A stretch of 44,185 bases of DNA from Rubrobacter sp. (GCA_013695475.1 JACDAJ010000027.1:1-44185); one strand, 5' to 3'. Numbered from the stretch's first letter, positions 1-9,478 are shown. The notes: generated by a model not told the origin, from the letters alone. A program made the numbers and translations.

Positions 1-40
1 AGCGAAGAAGCGAAGTGTGAACAGAGTTGGCGATCCTCCG

Positions 41-526
41 ATGGTTACGCAGATCGAGTTGCCGTACCGTCAGTGGGATGGACATATCGGGCCGTGGAGC
101 GAACACTTTGGCAAAGCAAGTAAGCAAGTCTATCCGCTGGATGGAGGTCCACCGGAACGGAGTTGCAACGAAGTAGAAGTCGCAAAATTGCTACGCACAG
201 TCCGACAAGAAGCATTCTGGGTTTGTTCTTACGCGCCGAGCAAAGTCCCGGATCTTTGGCGACCGTGGTCTATAGACCCGAGAAACCTGCCGGATTGGCT
301 GAAGAAACTGGATAAAGATATACGCGCGAAACTCACCACAAAGACCGGAGGAATACCGGATGTGGCGGCATGGGACGATGATCGTCCATTAGAAACCATC
401 GTATTTATCGAATGCAAAGGTCCAAAAGAGGATATAAAGGAGGGGCAAGAAGACTGGCTCTCCGCAGCTCTGGGGTACGGCTTATCCGAAAGCAACTTTG
501 CCGTCGCGGTTCGCCCCTTTGTTTGA
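41..526 (+). CDS. VRR-NUC-like PD-(D/E)xK nuclease-domain protein
   Basis: C-terminal motif GGIPDVAAWDD...ETIVFIECKGPKEDIKEGQEDWL resembles VRR-NUC D-x(n)-ExK core; start ATG 41 or 17. Confidence 0.6.
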   Translation: MVTQIELPYRQWDGHIGPWSEHFGKASKQVYPLDGGPPERSCNEVEVAKLLRTVRQEAFWVCSYAPSKVPDLWRPWSIDPRNLPDWLKKLDKDIRAKLTTKTGGIPDVAAWDDDRPLETIVFIECKGPKEDIKEGQEDWLSAALGYGLSESNFAVAVRPFV

Positions 527-631
527 ACGAAATATTTGCGTTTACTCGATTTATGATGGCAGCCTTCGGCGGTAAAAACCACCCCCCTCCTCTTCCCGAC
601 TCCGTGAGCGTCCGTCATAAGCGTGTCCTTT

Positions 632-1990
632 TTACAAGCCAGCCCCCAAAAACAAGAGAACCCCGATCATCACCGCTCCGCTGAGGAACAAAGTGATCGT
701 CGTGTATCCGAGGATGTCGCGGATGCCGAGTCCGGCGACAGCGAGGAGTGGGATCGCCCAGAATGGCTGGATCATGTTCGTCCATTGATCCCCATACGCG
801 ATCGCCATAATGACGACCTCATGCTCGACATCGAGCTGGTTGGCGGCCTCGATGAATATGGGAGCCTGAACCGCGAACTGCCCGCCGCCGGAAGGGATGA
901 ACATGTTCACAAGCCCGGCGAAGAGCATCGTGAAAACGCCGAGCGTCCCCGGAGTCGAAATGTTCACGAAGAACGAAGCGAGGATCTCGACAAGCCCGGT
1001 CACGGTCATCATGCCGATGATCCCCGCATAGAACGGATATTGGAGAAGCACCGGCCCGACCGTCTTCCCGGCGTCCGCGATGAGCGCCCCGAGATGCGCC
1101 GCGTTCCGCACGAAAAGAAGGATCACCGCGAGGAACGACCAATTCACGATGTCGAAGGTGAGCGCGAGTCCATCTTGTACGAAATAAACCACGAGGTATA
1201 CGATGAGCGCCACTCCGATAATCGTCGTGACGGCGCGCGATCCGTTCAAAGAATCCGCCGGGCCACGCGATTCCCTCTCGCCGGGCGCGGCTTGTATCGG
1301 GCCGCCGTCGTCGGAGGCCGCGTCGCTGTCGAACTCGACGATCCGGTCTTCGCCCTTCGGCGCGAGGAGAACCATACCCGCGATCGTCACCCCGAGGACG
1401 AGGACGATGGCGAGGATATTCCACCACGCGAAGATCGTCTCCGTCACCGGAACGAGCGGCGCGAGCTCCTCGAAGAAATCCCCCGGAGTGGCGGCGGCGA
1501 GAGGCCCCGACCCCGAATACCCCATGTGCCAAACGACAAACCCGGAATACGCGCACGCCACCAAAAGCGGATAGTGGAGACGGACGCCTCGTTCGCGGGC
1601 GGAGCGGGCGACTTGGACGGCCATGATGCCGCCGATGATGAGTCCGATGCCGAACGATACGAGCGACGCCAGCCCCGCCACGAGCGTCACGAAAGCATAC
1701 GCCGCCGCCGGAGAGGAGGGGATCCGGGAGATGCTCCGGAGCATCCGGTAAACCGGGCCGGTGTTCGCGAGCGTGTATCCGAGGAGGAGAACGAGGCATA
1801 TTTGCGTCATGAATTCGAGGAGTCCGGCGAGGCCGTCACCCCACCCTCGGACTATCTCGAGCGTGGAGCTCTCCGTCAGTCCGAAGCACATCGCCGCGAC
1901 GATGAAAGTCAGGATCACGGCGAAAACCATACTGTCCGGCAGCCAACGTTCGACCACCCGCACCATCGGACGCGCAATTGCCCGCAACAT
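632..1990 (-). CDS. Short-chain fatty acid transporter, AtoE family
   Basis: Multi-TM protein MLRAIARPMVRVVERWLPDSMVFAVILTF...FIPSGGGQFAVQAPI...YGDQWTNMIQPFWAIPLL; SD ggaggga before ATG at 1990. Confidence 0.8.
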   Translation of the reverse strand: MLRAIARPMVRVVERWLPDSMVFAVILTFIVAAMCFGLTESSTLEIVRGWGDGLAGLLEFMTQICLVLLLGYTLANTGPVYRMLRSISRIPSSPAAAYAFVTLVAGLASLVSFGIGLIIGGIMAVQVARSARERGVRLHYPLLVACAYSGFVVWHMGYSGSGPLAAATPGDFFEELAPLVPVTETIFAWWNILAIVLVLGVTIAGMVLLAPKGEDRIVEFDSDAASDDGGPIQAAPGERESRGPADSLNGSRAVTTIIGVALIVYLVVYFVQDGLALTFDIVNWSFLAVILLFVRNAAHLGALIADAGKTVGPVLLQYPFYAGIIGMMTVTGLVEILASFFVNISTPGTLGVFTMLFAGLVNMFIPSGGGQFAVQAPIFIEAANQLDVEHEVVIMAIAYGDQWTNMIQPFWAIPLLAVAGLGIRDILGYTTITLFLSGAVMIGVLLFLGAGL

Positions 1991-2109
1991 GAGTCTCCCT
2001 CCCCGTGAATTTCCATTTCCCCGTGCCGCCCGAATGATAGTGGAATTTCCGCCCCCCGCACGAAGCGGATAAAATCGCCCCGGCGGGGAACGCGAAGCGA
2101 GGAGGCGGA

Positions 2110-2532
2110 ATGCCCGGCTTTTTGAGGAGACTTTTCGGCGGAGGGGGAGCGAACCATCCATCCGCGCCGCTCCTCGACGAAGACGAACTCGAACGCATCG
2201 GAACCGAAGAAGACCTCCTCAAAAACTATGAAGAAGCGGCGGAGCGAAACTTCCGGGCGATGGAAGCCGAACAAAACGGCGGCATCGAACTCGCCATCTC
2301 ACTTTACGAACAAAGCGTCGCCGAGGACTTCGTCGAAGCCCACCCATACGAACGCCTCGCGAACATCCACGAAAGACGGGGAGAAAATGCCGCCGCCCTC
2401 GAAGTCACGGAGCGGTTCATATCCCTCGCAAAAAGCGGGAGGCTCCCGAAAGGCTCGCAGCGTTCCGCCGACCGCCGCCTCCCCGAGTTCGAGGCTCGAG
2501 CGGCGAAGTACCGAGGCTCGAAAACCTCATAG
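2110..2532 (+). CDS. Small TPR-like protein
   Basis: GIELAISLYEQSVAEDFVEAHPYERLANIHERRGENAAALEV; SD gaggagg before ATG. Confidence 0.55.
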   Translation: MPGFLRRLFGGGGANHPSAPLLDEDELERIGTEEDLLKNYEEAAERNFRAMEAEQNGGIELAISLYEQSVAEDFVEAHPYERLANIHERRGENAAALEVTERFISLAKSGRLPKGSQRSADRRLPEFEARAAKYRGSKTS

Positions 2533-2585
2533 CCGCGGATAGCCGATCCTCTCGCTTTCGGAGCAGCCCCGGCTCATCCCACCCC

Positions 2586-2674
2586 ATCCACGCCTTCGGC
2601 AAGCTCGGGGTGGACGACCGGACCGCCGCCGTGAACGCCGCACTCGAACGGGGCATCCTCCGACTGGAGCGGTG
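2586..2674 (+). pseudogene. C-terminal remnant of a LuxR/NarL-type HTH regulator
   Basis: Translation IHAFGKLGVDDRTAAVNAALERGILRLER* resembles the end of a LuxR HTH (IFAKLGV-DRTQAV..AL..GIL); no upstream HTH in frame. Confidence 0.45.
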
Positions 2675-2774
2675 ATCCCCGCGGCGAAAATCACTCATTT
2701 GGACGATACCGCCGCTCTCTCCGGCTCGCCATAATTTTCTTGTCGAGTGGTGGATTTTTCGGGAAGGAGCGGAC

Positions 2775-4250
2775 ATGAAACTTTTTGCGATGGGCGACAG
2801 CGTCACACAGGGGTTCGTGTCGGGATTCGCGGCCCGCACGGACCTCTCGTACCCGACCCTCGTCGCCGGGGTGATGGCTCCGGACCACGAGTTCCGGTAT
2901 CCGACTTGGGAGAAGGGCGGCCTCCCAGTGAACATGGAGCGGATCATGCGCCGGCTGGCGAAGAGGTTCGGCCCGAATGTCAACGCCTTCGAATGGCCTT
3001 TGGCGCTGCGTGAGATCAACGCGGTGATGGACGAGTCGGAGGATTTCTACGAGCGCGGCAAGGGCGCGCAGCCGTATGGGAAGGGCGCGGAGTTTTTCCA
3101 CAACGCGGCTTTCCAGGGGGCGGATGTCGCCGACTCGTGGCTCGTGACGCCGAAGGTTTGCAAAAAGGAGATATCGGACGCCGACGAGGGCGAGGCGGGA
3201 TGGAGGCGCGACCTTCCTTTCTCGGGGCCGAGCGCGGCTTTCCACCGGACGGCTTTGACGGTTCTCAATCCCTCCCACGCCCCCAAGTACGACGATTTCA
3301 GCCAGATCCGCTGGCTCGCAGAGCACGCCGCCGGGGAAGGCGTCGAGAACCTCATCCTCTGGCTCGGCGCGAACAACGCGCTCGGGACGGTGGTCAGCCT
3401 CCGCATCCGCCAAACCCCCGGAAACCCGACCGACCCCCCGCACGAAATGCCCCACACAACCCGCGCCGAAAAAGGATGGAACCTCTGGCACCCACGCGAC
3501 TTCGAGGCGGAATACCGCGAACTCCTCGAAAAAGTGGACGCCGCCATGAGCCGAAACACCCACGACGACTGGAGCACCTTCGTCGGAACCGTCCCGCTCA
3601 TCACCATCGCCCCCCTCGCCAAAGGCGTCGGCCCGACGACCCGCATAAAAAGAGACGGCGCGACCTCGGTATATTATAAATACTATACGTATTTCCCTTT
3701 CGAGGAGGATGACGTGCGCGGCGAGGGCGTAGCATACCTCACGCTCCAGGACGCGCTCCACATCGACGACGCCATCCGCGCATACAACGCAGCGATAAAA
3801 AAGCTCGTCGCCGAGATGAACGCGAAAGTCTCCGAGAGGGAGGGGGCTTCCGTCGAGCGATACCACGTGGTGGACACGTGCGAGGCGCTTCGGAGGCTCG
3901 CCTTCAAAAGGAACGCGGGCGACGTCGAGTACGACTTCCCCGCGCACTTCGATTTCGTGTATCCGAAGGTGGACACGAAGTATTATCACGCGGACACCCG
4001 CGGGCGGCTCCGGCAAGGCGGCCTCTTCGGGCTCGACGGAGTGCATCCTTCGGCCATCGGGCAAGGACTCATCGCCCACGAATTCCTGAAGGTGATGAAG
4101 AAGGCCGGGAAGGTTCCCGAGGACGCGGATCTGAACTGGCCGGAAATCTTCGCGGGCGACGAGCTATATTCGGATCCCATCCCCACCATGCACGAACTCT
4201 ACGACAAAGACTGGATCGCCAAACACCTCATCGAGCGCTTCACCCGCTGA
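2775..4250 (+). CDS. SGNH/GDSL-type hydrolase
   Basis: N-terminal MKLFAMGDSVTQG block, WLGANNALG block, GLDGVHPSAIGQG block; SD aaggag. Confidence 0.75.
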   Translation: MKLFAMGDSVTQGFVSGFAARTDLSYPTLVAGVMAPDHEFRYPTWEKGGLPVNMERIMRRLAKRFGPNVNAFEWPLALREINAVMDESEDFYERGKGAQPYGKGAEFFHNAAFQGADVADSWLVTPKVCKKEISDADEGEAGWRRDLPFSGPSAAFHRTALTVLNPSHAPKYDDFSQIRWLAEHAAGEGVENLILWLGANNALGTVVSLRIRQTPGNPTDPPHEMPHTTRAEKGWNLWHPRDFEAEYRELLEKVDAAMSRNTHDDWSTFVGTVPLITIAPLAKGVGPTTRIKRDGATSVYYKYYTYFPFEEDDVRGEGVAYLTLQDALHIDDAIRAYNAAIKKLVAEMNAKVSEREGASVERYHVVDTCEALRRLAFKRNAGDVEYDFPAHFDFVYPKVDTKYYHADTRGRLRQGGLFGLDGVHPSAIGQGLIAHEFLKVMKKAGKVPEDADLNWPEIFAGDELYSDPIPTMHELYDKDWIAKHLIERFTR

Positions 4251-4296
4251 CGGCGGCGACACCGCCCACTGGCGGCGAAGCGTGGTCGCTTCGCCG

Positions 4297-5370
4297 TCAA
4301 TCGCGGAAGACGACAAGCTCGTCGAGGGATCTCCTCGAACGACGCTTCGGCGGGTCGCCCTCCGCATATCCGAGCGTTATTAGCGCGTGGGGAATGAGCC
4401 TCTCGTCGAGGTCGAGGCTTTCCCTCACGGTCTCCGGGGTGAAGAGCGGGGCGCACATCCAACTCGTGTCGAGGCCGAGTCCGTACGCCGCGAGGAGCAT
4501 GTTTTGGGTCGCCGCCCCGAGCGACTGGACGGCCATCGTCTCCTCGTCCTTCCGCCGCCCCTCGTCAGGGTACTCGTCGAGATCCTCGAGATGGAGGCAC
4601 ACGAGGATGAGCGTCGGCGCGTCGAGGAGGCGTCTCTTCGAGCCTTCGAGGCGCTTCTCGACGACCTCGGACGACTGCCCGTCCATTTCGAGGTTCTCCC
4701 GCCACGACTCCCCCATCGCATCGGCGAGCCGCTCTTTCGTCTCCGGCTTTTTTATGACGGCGAAGCGCCACGGCTGGCGTCCGTGCGGCGAGGGCGCCCA
4801 CCTTCCGGCTTCGAGGACGCGCTCGATGCTTTCGTCCGAAACTTCGAGGCCGAGGTATTTCCGGACGGAGCGTCGCCCGAAGAGGGTGTCTTCGAGGCGC
4901 GGAGGCTCCGGCTCCTCCGTTAGCGCCCCCCAAGAAGAGGCTCTTTCGACTCGGATGGCGATGACGGGATTCTCCTCGATCCGCATCCGCTCGTACTGGC
5001 GATACTTTCCCCGGAGGAGCCGGATCGCCGCTTCATGCCCGTCGGCTCCCGGCTCGACAAGCTCCGCCTTCCCCCGAGCCATGACGAAGGCGAGGCGGCT
5101 CCAGTCGGAGTCGTCGTACCGGTCGGCGACGAGCGAGACCTCGGGGTTTTCGAGGATGTTCCGAACCCGCTTCAACCTCTTCGCCTCGACCCCCTTCGGC
5201 TTCTCGTCGAGGGCGATGAAGACCGTCCCGGACTCGTAAGCGAAGCAGACCGGGATGGACTGCGGCCTTCCCTCCGCGTCGGCGGTGGCGAGGCGGGCGA
5301 CTCTCTGCCGGGCGAGGAAGCTCGCCTCCTCCGGCGAGAGTGGCGGCGGAGTTCCGTCTTCGCCGCTCAT
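4297..5370 (-). CDS. Fusion protein: PPOX/F420-dependent flavin-binding-like domain plus C-terminal nitroreductase domain
   Basis: N-term FLARQRVARLATADAEGRPQSIPVCFAYE...FVMARGKAEL (PPOX, TIGR03668-like); C-term FGRRSVRKYLGLEVSDESIERVLEAGRWAPSPHGRQPWRFAVI (nitroreductase). Confidence 0.8.
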   Translation of the reverse strand: MSGEDGTPPPLSPEEASFLARQRVARLATADAEGRPQSIPVCFAYESGTVFIALDEKPKGVEAKRLKRVRNILENPEVSLVADRYDDSDWSRLAFVMARGKAELVEPGADGHEAAIRLLRGKYRQYERMRIEENPVIAIRVERASSWGALTEEPEPPRLEDTLFGRRSVRKYLGLEVSDESIERVLEAGRWAPSPHGRQPWRFAVIKKPETKERLADAMGESWRENLEMDGQSSEVVEKRLEGSKRRLLDAPTLILVCLHLEDLDEYPDEGRRKDEETMAVQSLGAATQNMLLAAYGLGLDTSWMCAPLFTPETVRESLDLDERLIPHALITLGYAEGDPPKRRSRRSLDELVVFRD

Positions 5371-5725
5371 ACGGAGAAGGCTCTCACGTCCTCCGCCGCG
5401 CCCGAGGCGAGGCTCCGACTTTCGGCTCGAACCTCGACGGAATCGCTCGACGATGACCCGAAGGACGCATCACCCGAGGAGCCCGGGCGCGCCGCCCCCG
5501 TCATTCCATCGTCTCCGAGCAAACCGCTCCCCGCTCTCATGGTCGGTGATCCACGCCGCGCGGAGTTTACACGCCGCCGGCGATCCTCACCGGACCGATT
5601 CGATGAAGGTCCGATGGCTCAAACCGCCGCCGAAGGCTCACCGGGCGAAGGAGCCGCGAGGATTTTCTCCGCCAGACCGCCACCGATGGGAGGTGCGAGA
5701 GCGCATCGAACGCTCGGACTCCCGC

Positions 5726-6418
5726 TCAATAATGGAGAGTCTGTCCGACGCTGAGAACGTCCGGGTTGTCGAGTCCGTTCGCCGAGGCGAGGTCGTGCAT
5801 CGAGACCCCGAGCTGCCCGGATATCTCATCGAGGGTGTCGCCGGACTGGACGGTGTACGAACCACCCTGTCCGCCAGACCCACTCATCTCGACGGAGCTT
5901 TCGGCGAACCCGCCGCTCGCGCTCTGGCCCTCGGTGAACGTCTGGGGCGAACCCGACATCGTATCCTCGAAGCCCGTCGTCGCCGGAGCGACCGGAGCGG
6001 GAGCCGGTGTCGGGGCGGCGCTCGTCGTCGGGGCCGCCGCGCCTCCGCCGACGGAGTAGTCAACGTAGTCAACTCCGGCGGCGTCGAGGCCGAGGGTCTC
6101 CGCCGCCGCCTGGGAGAGGTCGAGTTCGCGGTCGCCCACGTATGGGCCTCGGTCGTTGACGATCAAGTCAACCGAACTGCCGCCGTAGCTGACGGTGATC
6201 GGAGTTCCGAGCGGGAGCGTTTTGTGCGCGGCGGTGAAGCCGGACGGGTCGTACGTCTCCCCGCTCGCGGTCGGATTGCCCGCGAATCCGGGGCCGTACC
6301 ACGACGCGAGAGTCGTGTCGGCCTTTGCCTCCGACGCGGCGAAAGCCGCGATCATCAGCGCGATCAAAGCAGCGAAAACAAACTTCATATACCCAGAAAA
6401 ACCACGAGAAAATGCCAC
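5726..6418 (-). CDS. RlpA-like double-psi beta-barrel protein with C-terminal LysM
   Basis: Signal peptide; ASWYGPGFAGNPTASGETYDPSGFTAAHKTLPLGT...VNDRGPYVGDRELDLS; C-term YTVQSGDTLDEISGQLGVSMHDLASANGL...LSVGQTL; GTG start with SD ggagg. Confidence 0.85.
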   Translation of the reverse strand: MAFSRGFSGYMKFVFAALIALMIAAFAASEAKADTTLASWYGPGFAGNPTASGETYDPSGFTAAHKTLPLGTPITVSYGGSSVDLIVNDRGPYVGDRELDLSQAAAETLGLDAAGVDYVDYSVGGGAAAPTTSAAPTPAPAPVAPATTGFEDTMSGSPQTFTEGQSASGGFAESSVEMSGSGGQGGSYTVQSGDTLDEISGQLGVSMHDLASANGLDNPDVLSVGQTLHY

Positions 6419-6718
6419 GCGTCCCCCTCCGTCAGCGTTAGCTTTACATGTACCTGTACTTGACTATCAACGTTTCAACGCCGGGGAGTATGCCGCGTGA
6501 GTATGGGAAATCAAGCGTTTCATCGCGTTTATCACGCCATGATAATCGGCACGGAAGGCCTTTCGGAATCACCGTGTGAGACGCGAGAGATGCCCGTCGG
6601 CGAAAAGCCTTTATATGCGGGGAATATGGGCGGGGTTACGGAGTCGCGGGGCGATATGCTAACATTCGTGCGAGCTGGAAATGTTACGAAAATATTGCGA
6701 CGATAAAGGAGTCGGGAG

Positions 6719-7723
6719 ATCTATTCGGTAGACGAGGCGAGCGAGCGGCTCGGGATACCGCGCCCGACCCTCTATCGTTACTTGAGGGAGTATTCGATCC
6801 CGAGCGTCAAGAAAGCGGGCCGGATCTCGATACCGGAGGACTCCTTCGAGAAGATCCGCCACGCCCGCGACCTCCACAAGGAGGGGCTCGGGACGGGGGC
6901 GGTTCGGATGAGGATGAGCGGAACCGCCGAAACCGCGCCGGACACCGGGGAGATCGCACTCAAGCTCGACCGCTTGTCGAGGGATCTCGAAGGTTTGAGG
7001 GGCGACCCTAAAGCTTTGGAAGAGGCTTCCTTCCCGCATGCGCTGCGGACGATCCTCGCCCGCCAGAGCCTCCTCATGTCCGCTGTTTTCAACCTCACCG
7101 AGATGGTCGAGACCCTCCTCCGCTCGACCGGGCAGCCGAGGGCGAGGGCGGGCTTCGACGACGAAGAGGGTTCGGAGTTGCGAGGGGTGGATGGCGCGGT
7201 TGGGATCGGGGATTCGGAGACGAGGCTCGCGAGGTCGCGTCCGGGTGGGCGGCATAGGATCCGGCTCTCCTCGTCGAGTTCCCCGAGGGCCATTCGCTCG
7301 GCGCGAACGACGGATAGGGAGTTCGGCTCGCTGGCGAAACGAAGGCGGCGAGGAGCGGTCGTCGCGGCGGTGGCTCTCGCGGCGGTTCTCATGCTCGCCG
7401 CGCTTCTTTATTCACTGTCCGGGTCTTCCTCCGACACCGGGGACGAGGGCGCGGCTCCGCAAGCCGACACTCGCCAGACGATACGAGTCCCGGATCTCTC
7501 GAGCCTCACATACGCGGAGGCCGAAACCCGCCTCGACGAAGTCGGCCTCGCCCTCGAAGAGCGAGAGGCACGCGAAGGAGAAGTCGTCGGCCAAAATCCG
7601 GAGCCGGACACCGAAGCGCACGACGGAGACGCCATGTCAGTCACCCTCGACAGCTACGGAGAGGACACCGGGTCGCCCGGCTCCTCGCAATACGGCGACG
7701 ATGAATTCGAGTTCACCGAGTGA
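6719..7723 (+). CDS. MerR-like HTH - TM - PASTA domain protein (apparent ATC start)
   Basis: IYSVDEASERLGIPRPTLYRYLREYSIPSVKKAGRISIPEDSFEKI (HTH); TM VVAAVALAAVLMLAALLYSL; PASTA IRVPDLSSLTYAEAETRLDEVGLALEEREAREGEVVGQNPEPDTEAHDGDAMSVTL. SD aaaggag 6705-6711, 7 nt before ATC 6719; first canonical start (TTG 6782) lies inside the HTH. Confidence 0.75.
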   Translation: MYSVDEASERLGIPRPTLYRYLREYSIPSVKKAGRISIPEDSFEKIRHARDLHKEGLGTGAVRMRMSGTAETAPDTGEIALKLDRLSRDLEGLRGDPKALEEASFPHALRTILARQSLLMSAVFNLTEMVETLLRSTGQPRARAGFDDEEGSELRGVDGAVGIGDSETRLARSRPGGRHRIRLSSSSSPRAIRSARTTDREFGSLAKRRRRGAVVAAVALAAVLMLAALLYSLSGSSSDTGDEGAAPQADTRQTIRVPDLSSLTYAEAETRLDEVGLALEEREAREGEVVGQNPEPDTEAHDGDAMSVTLDSYGEDTGSPGSSQYGDDEFEFTE

Positions 7724-7850
7724 AAGCGGCCCGCCGGAGGCGAGCCGCGCATTTCAGCCAGTCAGCGTCTCAGCTTGTCAGCAAAATGAAAAGCCGCGCG
7801 CCGGAGAAAGCGAGAGTCGGGAAGCTCTCGCTCCCGGCCCGGCTCCGATT

Positions 7851-8270
7851 TTATTGCGTGAGGTTTCCGACTTTCATTGTGCCTCGTTCGAGAAGCTCGA
7901 TGCGGTATCCGTCTGGGTCAACGATGAACGAGATATGGTAATCGTGTCCGCCCACGGTCATCGTCTTCGGATCGAGGGCGACTTCGACTCCTTGCTCCTT
8001 GAGTTTGTCCACGGTGCCTTCGAGATCGCCCACGGTGAAGGCGACGTGGGAGTATCCGTCGCCCATGTCGTATGGCTCGGATTGCTCGTGGTTGTGGGTG
8101 AGCTCGAGCATCGGCTCGGAGGCATCCTCCTCCATCGCGAAGAAATAGTTCGACGCGGTGTCGAAGTGCATCTCCCCCACCTTCTTCATCCCGAGCTTGT
8201 TCACGTAGAAATCCGTGCTTCGCTCCGGGTCGAGGATGCGGTAGCAAGTGTGGATGTACGTCGCGGCCAT
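7851..8270 (-). CDS. VOC/glyoxalase family protein (lactoylglutathione lyase-like)
   Basis: YIHTCYRILDPERSTDFYVNKLGMKKV...ELTHNHEQSEPYDMGDGYSHVAFTV...SFIVDPDGYRIELLE. Confidence 0.85.
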   Translation of the reverse strand: MAATYIHTCYRILDPERSTDFYVNKLGMKKVGEMHFDTASNYFFAMEEDASEPMLELTHNHEQSEPYDMGDGYSHVAFTVGDLEGTVDKLKEQGVEVALDPKTMTVGGHDYHISFIVDPDGYRIELLERGTMKVGNLTQ

Positions 8271-8313
8271 GCCTCTCCTTTCGATCTCCTCCATTTACAA
8301 CCGACAGTATAAA

Positions 8314-9279
8314 TTAATCGAGAAGCGACGCGCCAAGCCGAAGCCGAGCCTCCGAAGACAAACGCTCGACGAGCTCCCCCGCCGACGGAACATCGGAGAC
8401 CATCCCCACCGACTGCCCGGCGTAAATATAGTTCTCCGAGAAGTCCCCGCTCTCGCGGGCGTCACGTAAAGTCCCTTTCGCATCGGAAAGATTCCCCGAA
8501 AGCTCATCCTCCCGGCCATGCCACCGATCGGTGAAGTCGTTTCGGAGGGCGCGTCCGGGGAACTCCTCCGGCCACGGGATTTCCTGCGCGATGTCGAAGA
8601 CGCGGGTGTGGACTGTCCCGGTCTCGTCGCTTTCGAGGAGACGCTTCTTCGCCGCGTCGCCCCCGAGGGATTCCTTCGTCGCGCAGAAACGGGTGCCGAT
8701 CCACGCTCCACAGGCCCCCATCGCGAGTACCCCGGCGACTCCCCGCCCCGTCGCGACGCCGCCCGCCGCGACGACGGGGATTCCGGCCTCGTCGCCAATT
8801 TCCAAAACCCTTTGCAAAATCACCATCGTCCCGACCGACCCGGTATGCCCGCCCGCGTCCGTTCCCTGCGCGACGAGAATATCCACCCCGGCCTCCACCG
8901 CCTCGATGGCCCGCTCCGAACTTTGAACCTGGCTCATCACGACCGATCCGGCCTCGCGGACTTTCTCGACATACGGCGACGGGTCTCCGAAAGAGAGGGA
9001 GATCGCCGCCGGATTCTCTTCGAGGACGGCGTCGAGGAGTTCGGGCCGGTTTTCGAGCGACCACGACATGAGGCCGAAGCCGAACGGGCCGCGGGAACGG
9101 GCGACGTCGGCTTGCTCGGAGAGCCAATCCATATTCGCCGATCCTCCGGCGGCGATCATGCCGAAGGCGCCCGCCGCGCTCACGGCTCCGGCGAGTTCCC
9201 CGCCCGACCATCCGGCCATCGGCGCGGAGATTATGGGGTGTCGAACGTTCAAAATACGAGTGAGTTCCGTGGAGATCAT
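8314..9279 (-). CDS. NAD(P)H-dependent flavin oxidoreductase / nitronate monooxygenase family
   Basis: HPIISAPMAGWSGGELAGAVSAAGAFGMI...LVAQGTDAGGHTGSVGTMVILQRV...PVVAAGGVATGRGVAGVLAMGACGAWIGTRF. Confidence 0.85.
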   Translation of the reverse strand: MISTELTRILNVRHPIISAPMAGWSGGELAGAVSAAGAFGMIAAGGSANMDWLSEQADVARSRGPFGFGLMSWSLENRPELLDAVLEENPAAISLSFGDPSPYVEKVREAGSVVMSQVQSSERAIEAVEAGVDILVAQGTDAGGHTGSVGTMVILQRVLEIGDEAGIPVVAAGGVATGRGVAGVLAMGACGAWIGTRFCATKESLGGDAAKKRLLESDETGTVHTRVFDIAQEIPWPEEFPGRALRNDFTDRWHGREDELSGNLSDAKGTLRDARESGDFSENYIYAGQSVGMVSDVPSAGELVERLSSEARLRLGASLLD

Positions 9280-9478
9280 GGCTTTCCTCCCATTCGTGGT
9301 TTTCCGGGAGCTTAATTCGCCGGAGGCGCGAAGGCGAGGAAAGAACTCACGAAAGCGGCTCGTCTTCGCCGAACCGCGCATTTCAGCGAGCCAGCATTCC
9401 GCAAAAACAAAAATTCGACTCGCTGACGAGCGAAGCGGGACGGAAAGTGCGGAGCGAAGCCGCCTTCACGAGCAGCCT

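Noticed and set aside
623-2008. 461-aa plus-strand ORF antisense to the AtoE-family transporter
   Set aside because: Highly charged R/E/D/H-rich shadow frame typical of GC-rich DNA; the opposite strand encodes a convincing transporter
5035-6463. Plus-strand ORFs over the PPOX-nitroreductase and rlpA genes
   Set aside because: Low-complexity shadow frames with no domain signature
6419-6718. ydaO/yuaA-type c-di-AMP riboswitch upstream of rlpA
   Set aside because: Looked for its conserved blocks because such genes are often regulated this way; none were convincing
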